This document shows positions 12,480 to 24,060 of a stretch of 64,000 nt of DNA, one piece after another. Both the position numbers and the translations under genes were made by a program. The stretch is from Gnetum montanum. Lineage: Eukaryota; Streptophyta; Gnetopsida; Gnetales; Gnetaceae. Every line of letters begins with the position of its first letter. The first letter of the stretch is position 1. Under the pieces are notes generated by a model. That model saw only the letters and a program-made list of their open reading frames with translations. It did not search any database and was not told the DNA's origin. The stretch spans positions 54,374 to 118,373 of the forward strand of contig MNCI01029440.1 of assembly GCA_015680685.1 (NCBI GenBank). The letters are read 5' to 3'.

Positions 12480-12655
12480 AATTTCCATGAACAATATGTA
12501 AATGTAAATAAGGCTATAGTGTAAATGTAAACTTTTATAACATAAATGTAAATTATGCTATAAAGTAAATGTAAAATGAGACAAAAATTTAATTGTAAAT
12601 AAGTAAATGTAAAAACAAGCTTTTATAAATGCAAAAAGTAAATTGGTCTTATCAT
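12480..12655. repeat. 'taaatgtaaa' short repeat in the F leader
   Basis: About nine scattered copies of 'gtaaatgtaaa'-type units within 175 bp, just upstream of F gag in its own direction. Read on the minus strand it is TTTACATTTAC, the motif also found in the spacers after the protease in F and G. Confidence 0.55.
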
Positions 12656-12936
12656 AAATCCTAAAAAATAGGCTTAAGCATGGTATGAATAGCATATTTT
12701 AACATAGTGCTAGGATTTCGTATAAGAGATGTGGATAGAAACTAAAAATTTACTTGACTTAAGATCAATGTAATCCAAGATTCACATTGGCAATGTAGGC
12801 ACAATAAATAAATTGGGATTGGAAACACTTAAAATAAACAATTATAATTAAATATGCTATAATAGAGGTTGTAAAATGGTAGAATCATGGCAAACAATGG
12901 TTTTATTTTGGCTATGATGAAGAAAATAGGGTAATT

Positions 12937-12953
12937 CCCTTCTTCTAGCACTA
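12937..12953 (-). promoter_or_regulatory. Candidate primer binding site of element F (tRNA-Leu-like)
   Basis: The minus strand reads TAGTGCTAGAAGAAGGG, which resembles the complement of a plant tRNA-Leu 3' end (TGGTGTCAGAAG...) apart from transitions and one or two other changes. Six bases separate it from a TG at 12960 that could be the LTR edge. Element C has a similar site with the same 6 bp gap. Confidence 0.4.
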
Positions 12954-12959
12954 GAAAAT

Positions 12960-15823
12960 TGTAAGCATGGAAAAATTTAGGTGATGGAAATTGAAAATTC
13001 CCATGCGAAAGAATTTAAACTCAAGATCCATTGGCCTAAAGGATTTAAGAAATTTTAAATGGTCTTGTTGGTCACCTAAGGACTTAACGATTTATGACCA
13101 AGTTTGGCAAAACAATGTAAATAGAGAAATGGATGAACAACAGATTCAGTGCTAATTCCATGAATGAACTAGGTGTTAACACAAGAAATAAAAGATGAGA
13201 TGGAAAAAATGCTACAAATTTTTATTAAATCTATAAAATATGAGTTTAAAAGATACAAAGATACAAGCCTTTGTGGCTTTTAAAGTTTTGAACTACAAGG
13301 ATTTCACAAATCCCTTTGAAATTTCTCTTGGAAGATCTAGTACATGGGTTGATGAGGTGTATTCCACCACCATCCTAGATGCATTTGGCTTGTTGGATCT
13401 ACATCAAACTAAAAGAATTCAACACATTTCTAGTACTCTTGATGGTTGGTGCTAGAAATGGATCTATGCTCTTAAATCACTCGCTACTCCAAGGGTCTCA
13501 AAATTTTGAAGAGTTCAAATATTTAAAGAGTCCCCAAAAATGATGTTGGTTTCTTCTTAGATAGGTTTTAGCTTGTTGTATTCACATTGACTCTAATCTG
13601 GCAAGATTCCTGGAATTCTACATAGCATTTTCCTATAATTTACATTGGCCAAAAATGTAGCATTTTTCAATTTAGGCTAGCAAGTAGATGCAACATTTTT
13701 TCATAATTTATGCTAGAACTAGCAGCATTTTTCATAACATGAGCTTAATTTAGGTTGGTCTTGGATAATCCATAGCATTTCTCATTCTTTATGCTATGAA
13801 TTACACTTTACATAATGAGAATGATTTGGAATTTTAATGAAATAGGATTATAATATAGATTTTTTGAAAGGAAATTAAAACATTTTTTTCTCTTGACTTT
13901 GATTAGAATTACATTCAAAACTTACATAGAAGAGACTTAAGTTTTTCCATTTTGCCACTAGGCTTTCCTATTTATAGTTCAATTTTTCTTTGAATGTGTT
14001 TCATGAAGTATCATAGTTATCATGTTCTTGTATAGTAAGAAATCTATCACTTCATAAACGAAACTCTTTTTAAAAGAAAAAGAAGACTATCAATGTTAGC
14101 AAGGATTGATGCTGATGTGCTACTTTCCCATCATCTTCTAAGTATCAAAATCAAGGGGATCATATTTCTAGAGATGAATAAAAGAAATTTTCTATTTCTT
14201 TTTCAAATAGAGAAAAATGTAAATGCTTTCAAGTGGTAGAAAGGAAACTTCATCTCTGAAATTTAGTCATCAAGGTCATCATCTAAGATGCTACAAAGAC
14301 TCTTAATTACCTCCACAACCATTTGTTAATGTTAGGAAAAAAGGAGGTTATTAGGTGGTAGCCTTGAACTTAGGCATGGATGAAAAGATCTTCACATAAT
14401 AGCTTTGGTAGTAGAGTATGATTTGTCTATTTGTTTGTTTATGTAATTTAATTTTTATATTTTATATTCTTTTATGCAAATTTTTTTAAAATCTGAAGAC
14501 ATATCCTTTATTAATTTTTTAGTTCTTTTGGTTTGATAGGATTTTGTATCAAAATGGATATCCAGATCTAACCATTTTGATTTCTTATTTTATTAGTGAG
14601 ATTTTTTGTGTCTATTTTTTATATTAAAAAGTAATAATTTTTCATTTTTTAAAAAATTTAAATTTATGTGTTCATGGAAAATTAATTAATATTCTTTATA
14701 AATGCTCATTGTGAGAGCTAAATGATGAATGAATGAGCTTACAAATGAAATGATGATACAAGAGTATCAAATGGATCTAATGTGAAACTTTTGTTGACGA
14801 AATATTCTTGTAACACAAATTCATCCATCTTATTTTATTCTAACATTATTAGTAAAATAGACATATATTTAGTGGGGAGCTAGATCATGTAACATAATTG
14901 AGAAATTTTCCACTACTAAAACCATGAGAGGGTGTTGTAAGCCGAGACTTTAAGATGTGAGATCTAGAAACTTGGATGAGCGCTTAGTTGTAGTTTAAAA
15001 AATAGTATACCATTGAGGGATCTCATGATCATTAGGATGGGTCTTGATTGATGGGCTTGAATCATTAGGTCTATGCATGTCTTACTTGATTACAATAGTT
15101 AAAGGTTTATGCGGATTCATGATTTCATGAACCTATGCTAGCACATTGGTTAAGCTACTTGATTTAACAAGTGGAGGTTAAGAACTTGAGGTGGTGACCT
15201 AGCTCTTTGAGCATCTCTAGAGGATTAATTTTTCTAAGGTTTTGACACTCCATTTCTCAAAAGGAAAAAATGGAAAAAATATAAAAATAAATTAAGAAAA
15301 TACAATAAAATATAAAAGACATAAAAATTTAGTATGATAATATAGAGATATGAGCAATGAATATTTTCTTATACTCTTGACCTACAAAAATTGGTAGCAT
15401 TACCATCCTAAGCTAGAAACTTTTTGTGTTGTTCATAGTTACTAAAAATAAATGTTGTGTCTATGTCCTCCCAAATTAGTAATTTTACTATCTAGGTAGG
15501 AAGATCAGTCTAAAATCAACTCAGTGGGATACTTAGGAAGACTAAGCAAGTGTAACTCTATGACTATGAATTGTTGTGCTACACTAGCTCTAGTAGCATT
15601 AATGAACTATATGTCACTCTCTAAGGAGAATTTAGTAAAGTTAAATACTACTATTAATAAATTATTAGTCCAAGTATAAATGATTTTTGTAATCATGGTA
15701 GAAAATTTCTATGTTCATTTTCCATTCAAAGCATAATTTATGGATTTAAATATTTACCATGGTAAAATGGATTGAAGAGAGATTTTTAGTAGCATTAAAT
15801 TTCAAAACCTACCTTGGCTATAG
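12960..15823. other. Unassigned AT-rich sequence, possibly holding the F 5' LTR
   Basis: If the primer site is right, the F LTR starts at 12960 and runs right, but I could not find its other end or a second copy in the window. About 13625-13795 has a loose repeat of 'agcatttttcataattta'-like units. The 71-residue open frame at 13240-13455 has no recognisable domain. From about 14940 to 15823 nothing is assignable. Confidence 0.35.
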
Positions 15824-15828
15824 GTAGG
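15824..15828. repeat. Target site duplication of element C, left copy (GTAGG)
   Basis: GTAGG directly before the left LTR. The identical pentamer follows the right LTR at 28619-28623. Confidence 0.85.
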
Positions 15829-16362
15829 TGTTGATGCCTAAATTTTGGACAGATCAACACTAGGAAAGAAAAACTCATTTTAGGAGACTATGTCCTAGGG
15901 CACCTTCCAAATGGCTATGAAAACCTAAGAATAGTCTCAACTAGAGAGGGCTATGTGGCCTTTTAAAAATATTTTAAAAATGAAAAGTTTAATTGGAATG
16001 ACTATCTTAAATTTAAGGATATTAAAATTAACCAAAATAAATTTTCCTTACTTCTCGATTGCTATCACCATTTGCCACTAGTCCATTGCAGATGCTTCCA
16101 TAGCCAACATTGCTTGAAGCTGCTAGAGGAGACAGAGAAAAAGAGAAGAGGTTGGATGGAGCGGCCCATTGATGTGTCTCTAATGCATAGATAGAATGTG
16201 TCCAATCACCAACATGAGGGAGGAAAATTTTTCCCTATTTGGAGAACCTTGTCATGGATGCACTACTTACCAGAAATAAAATGAAACTCTAGAACCCATG
16301 CTTACAATTGCTACTATCTACTATTACAACATCGCAACATAGAGAGAGAGAGAGCGACAGAG

Positions 16363-16405
<43 letters not shown>

Positions 16406-17108
16406 NNNNNNNNNNNNNNNNNGAGAGAGAGAGAGAGAGAGAATGAGCTGCCATATCCCACTATCATGTATCAATAGATACTCCAGCCCTACATTTGCTA
16501 CTATTATGGATCTGCTGTAGAAAGGAAAAAGAAAATGACCACCTCTTGGTTTACTACTACGATTGTTGACTGTCATTCATGCAGCTTTATTACTACTGAC
16601 TATTGCTAGTCCATTGCTAAGAATAATGAAACAAGACTATAGAATCCACTTATCATGTCTATTGTTTGCACATTTTAGCTATGTTGTTGTCACCCCATGA
16701 AAAATAGGAGAAGAGAAAGAGAGAAAATCATTGTCCATTGGTTTCTCAACACTTGGAGACCTCCTTACCCATTTGTGTGTGTCTCAATGGAGAGATACAT
16801 AGTTGTTTAGGAAGGAAGCCTAATTTTTTAAGGAGTTCTTTGCTTTCCCCTTCTAACGTCATCTTCATTCTCTGTTTTATATCTTTTTGGTAGTGACATT
16901 TCACCTCCTCGCACCTCGCTCCACCTCCTTGCATGTTGATTCACCTTCCCGCATGTTGATCCACCTCCTTACACATTGGTTAACCTTCCCACATGTTAGT
17001 TCACCTTCTTGCATGTCAACATTCCTTGGTGAAATGGTATATGATTTTACAAAACAATTTTGTTGATCATGGTCCTATGTGATAGCATGGGCGAGGTTGG
17101 CCATAACA
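15829..17108 (-). repeat. Element C left LTR (1.28 kb)
   Basis: Aligns along its whole length to 17504-17704 plus 27643-28618. Shared landmarks are 'aaaactcattttag', 'gaagaggttggat', 'ctcttggttt', the run of 'ttcacct' units (about 16900-17010) and 'gatcatggtcc'. On the minus strand it carries TATAAAAC near 16875. It contains the expanded GA microsatellite with the sequence gap. Confidence 0.8.
16341..16442. repeat. (GA)n microsatellite with a 17-base run of N
   Basis: Nearly pure GA repeats with a few GC interruptions at the left end. Ns fill 16406-16422, so the true length is unknown. The open frames through it on both strands are artefacts. Confidence 0.95.
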
Positions 17109-17503
17109 CTTAGCCCCAAAACATTAAATTGCATGCAAGGGCAAATAGTAATAAAAATCATGAGATCTTAAAAATAAAATAATAAAATAGGAAAAATTTT
17201 AGAAAAATAAATTTAACATTGAATAATAAAACCACCTCACCTAAGTTAGACTGAGGTAAGAACCACCAAAATCAAAAATTTGAAAATGGAACTAGGAAAT
17301 GAGGGATATATAAGAATAATTTTTCGTAAATGGGAAGCATAAAAAATGGTAAAAAATAAAGGTTCTAACGACAAAGGTTTTTTTTAAAAAAAATTCAACA
17401 GGTTCCAAGATAGGTTCAATAAATAAAATAGCCACAAGAAAATGGTAAGAAGAGCTAATAAACAAAAGCTAGGAGAAAGGCCCTCCTTCTAGTACCAAAA
17501 AGG
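17109..17503 (-). other. Element C interior, non-coding
   Basis: AT-rich with no frame of note. Next to the right LTR, 17497 down to 17481 on the minus strand reads TGGTACTAGAAGGAGGG, a tRNA-Leu-like primer site set six bases from the LTR. Next to the left LTR the minus strand reads GGGGCTAAG, the likely remnant of the polypurine tract. Confidence 0.6.
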
Positions 17504-17704
17504 TGTTGAAGCATTAATTTTGGACTTACCAATAGTAGGAAAAAAACTCATTTTAGAAGACTATTGCCTACGGTGCCTCTTGTATGGGTACAAAAATCCT
17601 AAAATAGTCTTAGCTGGAGACAACTACTTGACATTTTAAAAATAGTAAAAAATGAAAATTTTAATTGGAATGAATGTCTTGAATTCAAGAATACCAAAGG
17701 TAAC
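17504..17704 (-). repeat. Element C right LTR, first part (before insertion of B)
   Basis: Starts TGTTGAAGC and matches the first 200 bp of the left LTR. It ends with GTAAC (17700-17704), the target duplication made by element B. Confidence 0.8.
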
Positions 17705-18551
17705 TGATGAGCGATGAGGTAACCCTATGCCCAACCTTACGAATACAAGCATTCACATGTGATTTGATCAAACTTCAAGGATTAAGTGCTTATGCACTTA
17801 CACAAAACAAGGTTGGGTTATGTGATCGTTGTGTTCTTAAGCTTACTTGTAAGGAAAAATTGTATGGTTAAGTAAACTTGAGGTATATGATTTTTATGCT
17901 TATTATGTTTTATGTTGGTGCTTAAGAAAGGGGAAAATGAAATAATTTAGTAACTAATTTGATTTAACTAATCAACTATGCTCTAACTAGTCCTAACACC
18001 AGCATTCGTTCCCACTTGCCAGACACATCCTGAACCAATGTAACACTACTGGGATTACCAAACGCTAGCCATTACTGTGTTACCAAGTATTCCACGTATG
18101 CTCAAAGTGATCTTGTTGAGTGTGCTAATTCATTGATAATTAACAACTTAATAAAAATAACATCAAATAACTATTGAAAGCATCAAATAATAGTAAATAA
18201 CATGAAATGTAATAATTAAGTTATTTTGAATATTGCAAGGTTTATCATAAAGTTCATATTTATTTCCGGTCACAAGGTGTGCTCAGGTACACAATGCTCG
18301 AACAAGATCTGTTCACTTTATGACCCTTATTGCAAACACTCAAAAATAATTCTAACTCTGGAAAGGGAAAACTACAACAGTTTTGCCAAGGGACTAAGAA
18401 AACTAACTACGAAATCAACTGCCCTTGTCTCTTATTTATAGGTGACATGACAAGTTTCGACATCACATGTTTGATATCTCTTTGGCCTCTCTGATATCAC
18501 ATATTCGATATTGTGGGTCTGATATCTGGGGTTCAATATTGATACTCACCA
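17705..18551 (-). repeat. Element B 3' LTR (left copy, 847 bp)
   Basis: Aligns end to end to 26785-27637. It includes 'actgggattacc' and 'actgtgttaccaag' short repeats and, near the plus-strand end, a set of GATATC-type motifs. Minus-strand U3 is at the right end. Directly right of it (18552-18560) the minus strand reads CTGGGGGTA, a likely polypurine remnant. Confidence 0.85.
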
Positions 18552-18560
18552 TACCCCCAG

Positions 18561-20530
18561 GACTAAATGAAAACTCATCCTCGAGTTCCTTATAAAATAT
18601 TGGGAAGGTATGGAATTACTAACTGAACGACAATTGACGGTGACATGGAATGATAGACTCAAAATGCCTATTTAATGGATCAACAAGCATATTATAGCAT
18701 TGGTGTTCATAACCATTGTGGTGAACACTGTAAATAGATGACATCCAAACCCTCATTTAAACGCTTGAAGAGAGAGAAAGAAAATAAAATGAGGCATGTT
18801 ATTGCCGATGTCAAAAATGTGCACACCATTGTTCATCCATGGCCCCATGACCAAGCTTGTTACTTGTGTGAATGCTTTTGCTCCAATCCATCTTGAGTGC
18901 TCCCTCCTATCACAGTCCATTGTTCATGTGATTTCCATTTGTAGAAACAACATAGTCACGAATTATCAAGGATAGATAAGACATAATGGTAGATACTAGG
19001 TTAGAGGTTTAAAAATGATAACTACCCAAGGTGTAGGGGCGAGATAAGTAATGGAATGGAAAAATTTGGGACAGGGCCCCCATGACTAAGAAAAAACCTC
19101 TGGTAGCAATAAGATGAAAAATGAAAGAATAAGGAAGAGTAGAGAAATAACAATGCTGAGGCCACTAAAAAGGCATAAAACATAGAGAAAATGGATGTCA
19201 TAGATGGGGTTAAATGAGAAACAGTTGATTGCAAGAAACATTTAAGGGAAAGAACTTAACAATTGCACCAAAAAGGAATGCTAGTGGATCCTCCCCAAAG
19301 CAGGCTCATGCCCTTTATGCCTTGACAAACCCAGAAACCAAAGAGTTTGTAGGCTCTAGGAATGATATATGGAAAAAATGGTTAAGAACTTACGCACAAG
19401 ATTTTCTCAAAGAATAACAATGCATCAAACAAGATATAGATTAATCATAAAACTGGTAATGAGGTGGAATATGGAAATAAATATGGAAAGAAAAGAAAAG
19501 AGAGAATGGAATGGGGTCCTCAAAATCAAGGTTTTGTAATGTCCCTTGTGTATTGTGTGGTTAAGGAGACTTCTATCCAAATATAGATTCAAACTAACCA
19601 CATCCAGTGACCTCGCGTCAACACACTTGACTAACCCATCCTTCTAAAGTAACAAGAATGCTTTGACCGAGAAACTACCATTTCAACAAGAGAAAAATAG
19701 AGGAGCAAGAAGCAAGAAAAGACCTTAGTTAGAGGGAACCTTCAGGCATGGGTAACATGTCTTTCTGGTGCCATAACCAGTGTTTGTAGCCCATGTTTCT
19801 TTATTATGTCTGAGGAGTATGCTTTGAATTCCCACTAGTTTTTTTTTGTTGTTGGTGAGAACCACATCATGTAAAAACTTATTTGATGCATTTAGCTTCC
19901 TGAGATTACTCAATAGTAGAATGGAAAAAAACCTATGAAAAAAATTCAAGTACCCAAGAGAATAGCTTGCACAAATGAATCGAATCCCGTTGAAGTCACA
20001 CGCTTTTAAATATATTTAAATATTTCCTTAGTTTTGAAGAATATCAAGCCACAAATTCATTAATAGTTTTTCTTAGAAAAAAGGGATAGTACAGTTCCAA
20101 AACAAAGGAGATCATAGAATTAAATGGATGAATTGATGACATGAAATTATTGCCTATTTTATCAAAAGAAATCGTATCTTAGCATCATCATTGAAAGTCA
20201 AAGATAAAAACTAAACATTAGTAATAAATACTATTATAGTATAATCCACCATCATGAGCACTTATTATATGATGAGTGAAAGTAAATCAAACAAAATGTA
20301 ATAGAGAAAGAAATAGTAAAAATATTACCAATGGTGTAAACCAAAACAAGTAAAGATGAAAAATGTGTAAAATAAAAGAAACCAACATAAACTAAGGGCT
20401 TAGAATGGTTAGCATTGGTGGCCATCTCCCCCATGAATAAGTTGGAAGGAGGAGATATGAAATAAGGAGCAGGGTTGTCCATCAATAGAGGTAGTGTTGG
20501 TACTAGTCATTTTAGGCTCATGGAAAGGTT
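18561..20530 (-). other. Element B post-pol region, no clear product
   Basis: Lies between integrase and the 3' LTR, where some Athila elements carry an env-like gene. Minus-strand frames at 20485-20252 and 19234-19022 contain hydrophobic stretches (for example FSMFYAFLVASALLFLYSSL), but no signal-peptide-plus-anchor layout can be followed through the breaks. Parts near 19270 and 19740 resemble 58110 and 58585 in element D. An env-like function is possible but not shown. Confidence 0.4.
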
Positions 20531-20537
20531 TAGTTTG

Positions 20538-21735
20538 CTAGATGTTGATCAATAATTTCCTATTCGGGCTTTTAGGTTTATAGATCATCATGACGCATAA
20601 AAGAAAAGTTTCATGAGTGATATAATATCCTTCCCACAACATTTGAAATTTAGTTTGTTGTGGCACATGTGTGGGATTCCAATATAGAAACTTATATCCT
20701 GGTTGGTATTTGAATTTCCTAATACTTAGGTCATGATGTTGTTTGTTAAAGGCCTTGTGCAGTTCATTGGATGACAGGTAGATAATCAATTTTTATCTAG
20801 AAAGTTAAGGTTCATTAACTATTCTTTCTATACTAGATTGAGGTCAAGGTTAAGGTCACATATTGTAGATAGTTTATGAAGCTTAGCTTGGATAGAAAGT
20901 GTTGGAAGTTTACCATATACTAACTCATAGGGAGAGTAGCCTATAGGGAGTTTCCATGTGGAGTAGTATGGCCAAAGAGCATCATTCATTTTGGTGCTCT
21001 AGTATTACCTATATTTGCTAATGGTTCATGTCAATATCTTTGTGATCTCCCTATTGGTGACCTCAGCTTGACCATTCACTTGAGGATAATATGGTGTATT
21101 CAGCTTATGCTCAACTCCTAAGCATTTCATTAATTTTCAAAAGGTCACACCTATAAAATATGTACCATTATAAAAAATGAGTGCAAAAGGAATGCTAAAT
21201 CTATTTACAATTTGTTGTTGAACAAATCATGTAGTAGTAGATGATGTACAATTAGTAATAGTGACTGCTTCTACCCACTTTGTAAAATAGTCAACAACAA
21301 CAATAATGTAAGTTTTTCCATTGGACATTAGTGTGATAGGCCCCATAAAATTAATACCTCATATGTTTAAGGGTTCTAAAGGTTGAATCCATTGTTGTGA
21401 ACCCTTCATTCTAGCAGTTATTCCCCCATCACGTTGGCAGAACTCACAAGATTGGATGAAATGTTGAGCATCCCAGAACAATGTAGGTGAATAATATTTT
21501 GTAAGAAATATTTTAATGGCTATTCATCTCCAAAAATAATGACCCCCACAAGGGCCCTCATGAGCATCTTGGAGAGCTTGCAATTGATCTTCATTGGGAA
21601 CATACCATCGGATCAAGCCATTGGAACATACCTTATAAAGGTGTCCATTAATTTCCATAAAATATTTGGCTTGGTGAAGAAGTTATTTATTTTTAACATC
21701 TAGCCCTTATGGTGTTTCTTATGTGAGAAGATAGG
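20538..21735 (-). pseudogene. Element B: integrase
   Basis: On the minus strand, from about 21660: an HHCC zinc-finger region with HEGPCGGHY and FIQSCEFCQRDGG (about 21575-21430), then the catalytic core with GPITLMSNGKTYIIVVVDYF (about 21345-21285) and PYYPQVNGQAEVTNREI (about 21100-21050), which keeps the DDE glutamate. The second catalytic aspartate position reads tyrosine (FYNGTYF). The C-terminal part at 20789-20538 includes FLYWNPTHVPQQTKFQMLWE, typical of Athila integrases. Integrase would insert the cDNA into the genome. Stops make it inactive. Confidence 0.85.
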
Positions 21736-21751
21736 TAAGAATGCTACTATA

Positions 21752-22330
21752 TCAATTTGTATATATGGTTAATTGATTGTTTATTACACCTGCAAAGAGT
21801 TCATCAGGGAAGTGGTTAGAAATTGGATATTTGTCCTCTTTGTTGTCCCATTGTAATTGAGTTAAATGATCAGAAACAACATTCTTGGTGCCTTTACAAT
21901 CAATCATCATAAGATTGAACTCTTGTAAGATCATGAGCCATTTTATGATGTGAGGGCTCACCATTGGTTTATTCATTAGGAACCATATTTCACTATGATC
22001 CATGTGTACAAATATCTTATAGCCCAATACATAGTGCCTAAATTTTTCTAGTGAAAAAACTACATCCATTAACTCTTTTTCTATTGTGGTGTAGTTGAGT
22101 TGTGCACTAGAAATATTTTGACTTACACAGTGAATGTAATAGGGATTTTTTATGTCATCTAACTATGTTAGTATGGCTCCTTAAGCAAAATTAGATGCAT
22201 TAGACATTATATGGAATGGTCTGAATTAGTTAAGAACTTGTAGAATAGGTATTTCTATGAGCTTCTATCTCAAGGTTTGGAAAGCTAGCTCACATTTCCT
22301 AGTCCATTCAAAGGGTACATCCTTCTTTGT
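21752..22330 (-). pseudogene. Element B: RNase H
   Basis: MDVVFSLEKFRHYVLGYKIF and VHMDHSEIWFLMNKP (22069 downward), then KWLMILQEFNLMMID and KNVVSDHLTQL, match the usual Ty3/gypsy RNase H spacing. Upstream, the YTTIEKE motif lies near 22100. It removes RNA from the RNA-DNA hybrid during reverse transcription. The frame upstream is broken. Confidence 0.85.
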
Positions 22331-23310
22331 TAATTCTACTAATGGTTTTTCAACCATCAAAAAGTTCTTGATGAAGCATCTATAATAGCCAATATGTCCA
22401 AGGAATGATCAAACGTCTTTTATGGTTTTAGGTTGATGAGTGATTCCTTTGATGACTTTAATTTTTTCAAGATCTACCTCCATATCTGTTTGTGAAATTT
22501 TATGCACTAATACAATGCCCTCTTGAACCATTAATTTTCTTTTCTACCAATTGGTCCTTAGGTTGGTTTCTACACATCATTTCATTACTTTCTCTAATCG
22601 GTCCAATTCTTGTTTAAAGTCCACTCCATAGGTGGAGAAATCATCCATAAAAACGTCCACACCATTCCCTATTTGCTGCTGAAATATACATAGAACTAGA
22701 CATGAAATGTCACTAAGGCATTGCACAAGCCAAACAACATTTGCCTATATGAAAATGTTCCCCAAGGACTTTTGAATGTAGTTTTGGCTTCGTCTTCTGG
22801 TGCAATTTGAATTTGATTGTATCCACTGTAACCATCCCAAAAACCATAACAGTAATGCCCTAAAATGGTATCTGAGACTTGGTCAATGAATTGCAATGGA
22901 AAATGGTCTTTAAATGTTACCATGTTTAGTAGCCTAAAGTCTATACACACCCTTCATTTACCTCACTTTTTAGGCACAATGACTAATGGGTTAACCCATT
23001 CGCTATCAACAGTAGGGTAGATATAGCCAACTTTTAGAAGTTATTTAGTTTCTTCTTTAACCACTTGCTTAAGCTTTGGGTTCAATCACCTTTGCAGTTG
23101 TCATTGAGGCTTCATGGAGGGGTCTGTAAATTCTATGTTGGCATATCCTAGGATCTATTTTAGTTAATTCGGGATATGACCAAACATAAGCTTTCAACCA
23201 TTTATTTACCATCTTCAACAATATTTCTTTTTGTTTAGGAGTGAGCTTAGAATTACTAATTACTGGTTTTCCATTCTTAAGAAATGTGTATTCCATACTA
23301 GTGGGCAATG
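22331..23310 (-). pseudogene. Element B: reverse transcriptase
   Basis: The linker MPTSMEYTFLKNGKPVIS (23308 downward) is followed by MCIDFRLLNMVTFKDHFPLQ, DGYSGYNQIQIAPEDEAKTT and SYRQMLFGLCNALVTFHV (22950-22696). The catalytic box VFMDDFSTYG lies near 22655-22625 with both aspartates present. The thumb region, with FLGHIGYYRCFIKN, continues to about 22350. The plus-strand 136-residue open frame at 23241-23651 is a shadow. Confidence 0.9.
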
Positions 23311-23599
23311 GTTTTAACTCAAGGGAATCTTACTTAAACTCATCAAGAATTTCCAACTTTCACCAGTTGATATTTTCAATGTCAAGACTTGGAGTTGGCA
23401 ATGGACTTGCGCTAATGTATCTATGCTATCGATATAGGCACATGTCATGCTCTTATTTGGTTCCATGCATAGAGTTGAATTGCTCTTTTGGTGAGTTGTC
23501 AACCATTGGGTGCCTTCCTATCTTATGTATGCTACATGCAGGCATCTTTGTATGTCAGTTATTTGTGCACATTGGTTGCATGCAGTCAATGTTAAATGT

Positions 23600-24060
23600 T
23601 GTACAAACTAGGACTTTTACACGTAGTTACACCTTGTGTTACTGTATGTGATGCATGGAACTTTATTCTTCTTGATCTTTCCAAACATACTTTCTTTTAA
23701 TATTTTTAGTGAAAGATCATGTATTCCTAGGCATGCATCAATCGTGGTTAGCCATGCTCTTCCCATTATGAGTGGGAAGTCCCCCTTATAGTTGTTGACT
23801 TGAATCACTAGGAAATCAACTAGATATGACCACCCATAAATAGTGGTGACAATTTCCTCCACTAGTCCTAATGGGATAGTGATGGACTAGTTGGCCAACT
23901 CTAAATGAATGTTACTCTTTTTTAGTAGAGGCAGGCTCCAGCTTTGTACATTTATTGAGAGATCAAGTTAACACCAGAACTTGAATCCAAAAGAGCTTTG
24001 CAAAGCTCATTCCTAGAAATTTGTAAATATATAAGAGGACTTCTAGGATTAGAGAATTTC
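23600..24060 (-). pseudogene. Element B: aspartic protease
   Basis: LLDSSSGVNLIS (about 23995-23960) is the active-site region (D-S/T-G type), followed by the flap part. DFLVIQVNNYKGDFPLIMGR (about 23825-23765) and AWLTTIDACLGIHDLSLKI match the protease C-terminal half of plant Athila elements. Several stops lie between. Confidence 0.75.

Larger units (their letters stand above)
5794..12953 (-). mobile_element. Element F: internal part of a Tat-like LTR retrotransposon, reverse orientation
   Basis: Read on the minus strand, it holds, in order, a primer-site candidate (12953-12937), gag (from 12378), protease (to about 9700), a TTTACATT-rich spacer, a gene in the opposite (plus) direction, and a T-rich tandem repeat at 5815-6190. 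This is the same order as the first half of element G. The RT-RNase H-integrase part expected further left is not present between 3285 and 5793, so it was deleted or displaced. LTR boundaries are not established. Confidence 0.65.

Noticed and set aside
12960-14940. F 5' LTR of about 2 kb paired with 3.8-5.79 kb
   Set aside because: The two ends share a vague 'ctactaaaa...ggg' likeness, but I could not align the bodies, so no LTR pair is claimed.
16289-16576. Open frames through the GA microsatellite on both strands
   Set aside because: Low-complexity translation (Ser-Leu or Glu-Arg repeats) across a run of N.
18561-20530. env-like gene in element B
   Set aside because: The position is right for Athila and hydrophobic segments exist, but no continuous frame, signal peptide or anchor arrangement can be followed, so it is only noted as a possibility.
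23241-23651. 136-residue open frame on the plus strand
   Set aside because: It lies opposite the element B protease-to-RT linker, which has clear domain matches on the minus strand. No domain of its own.
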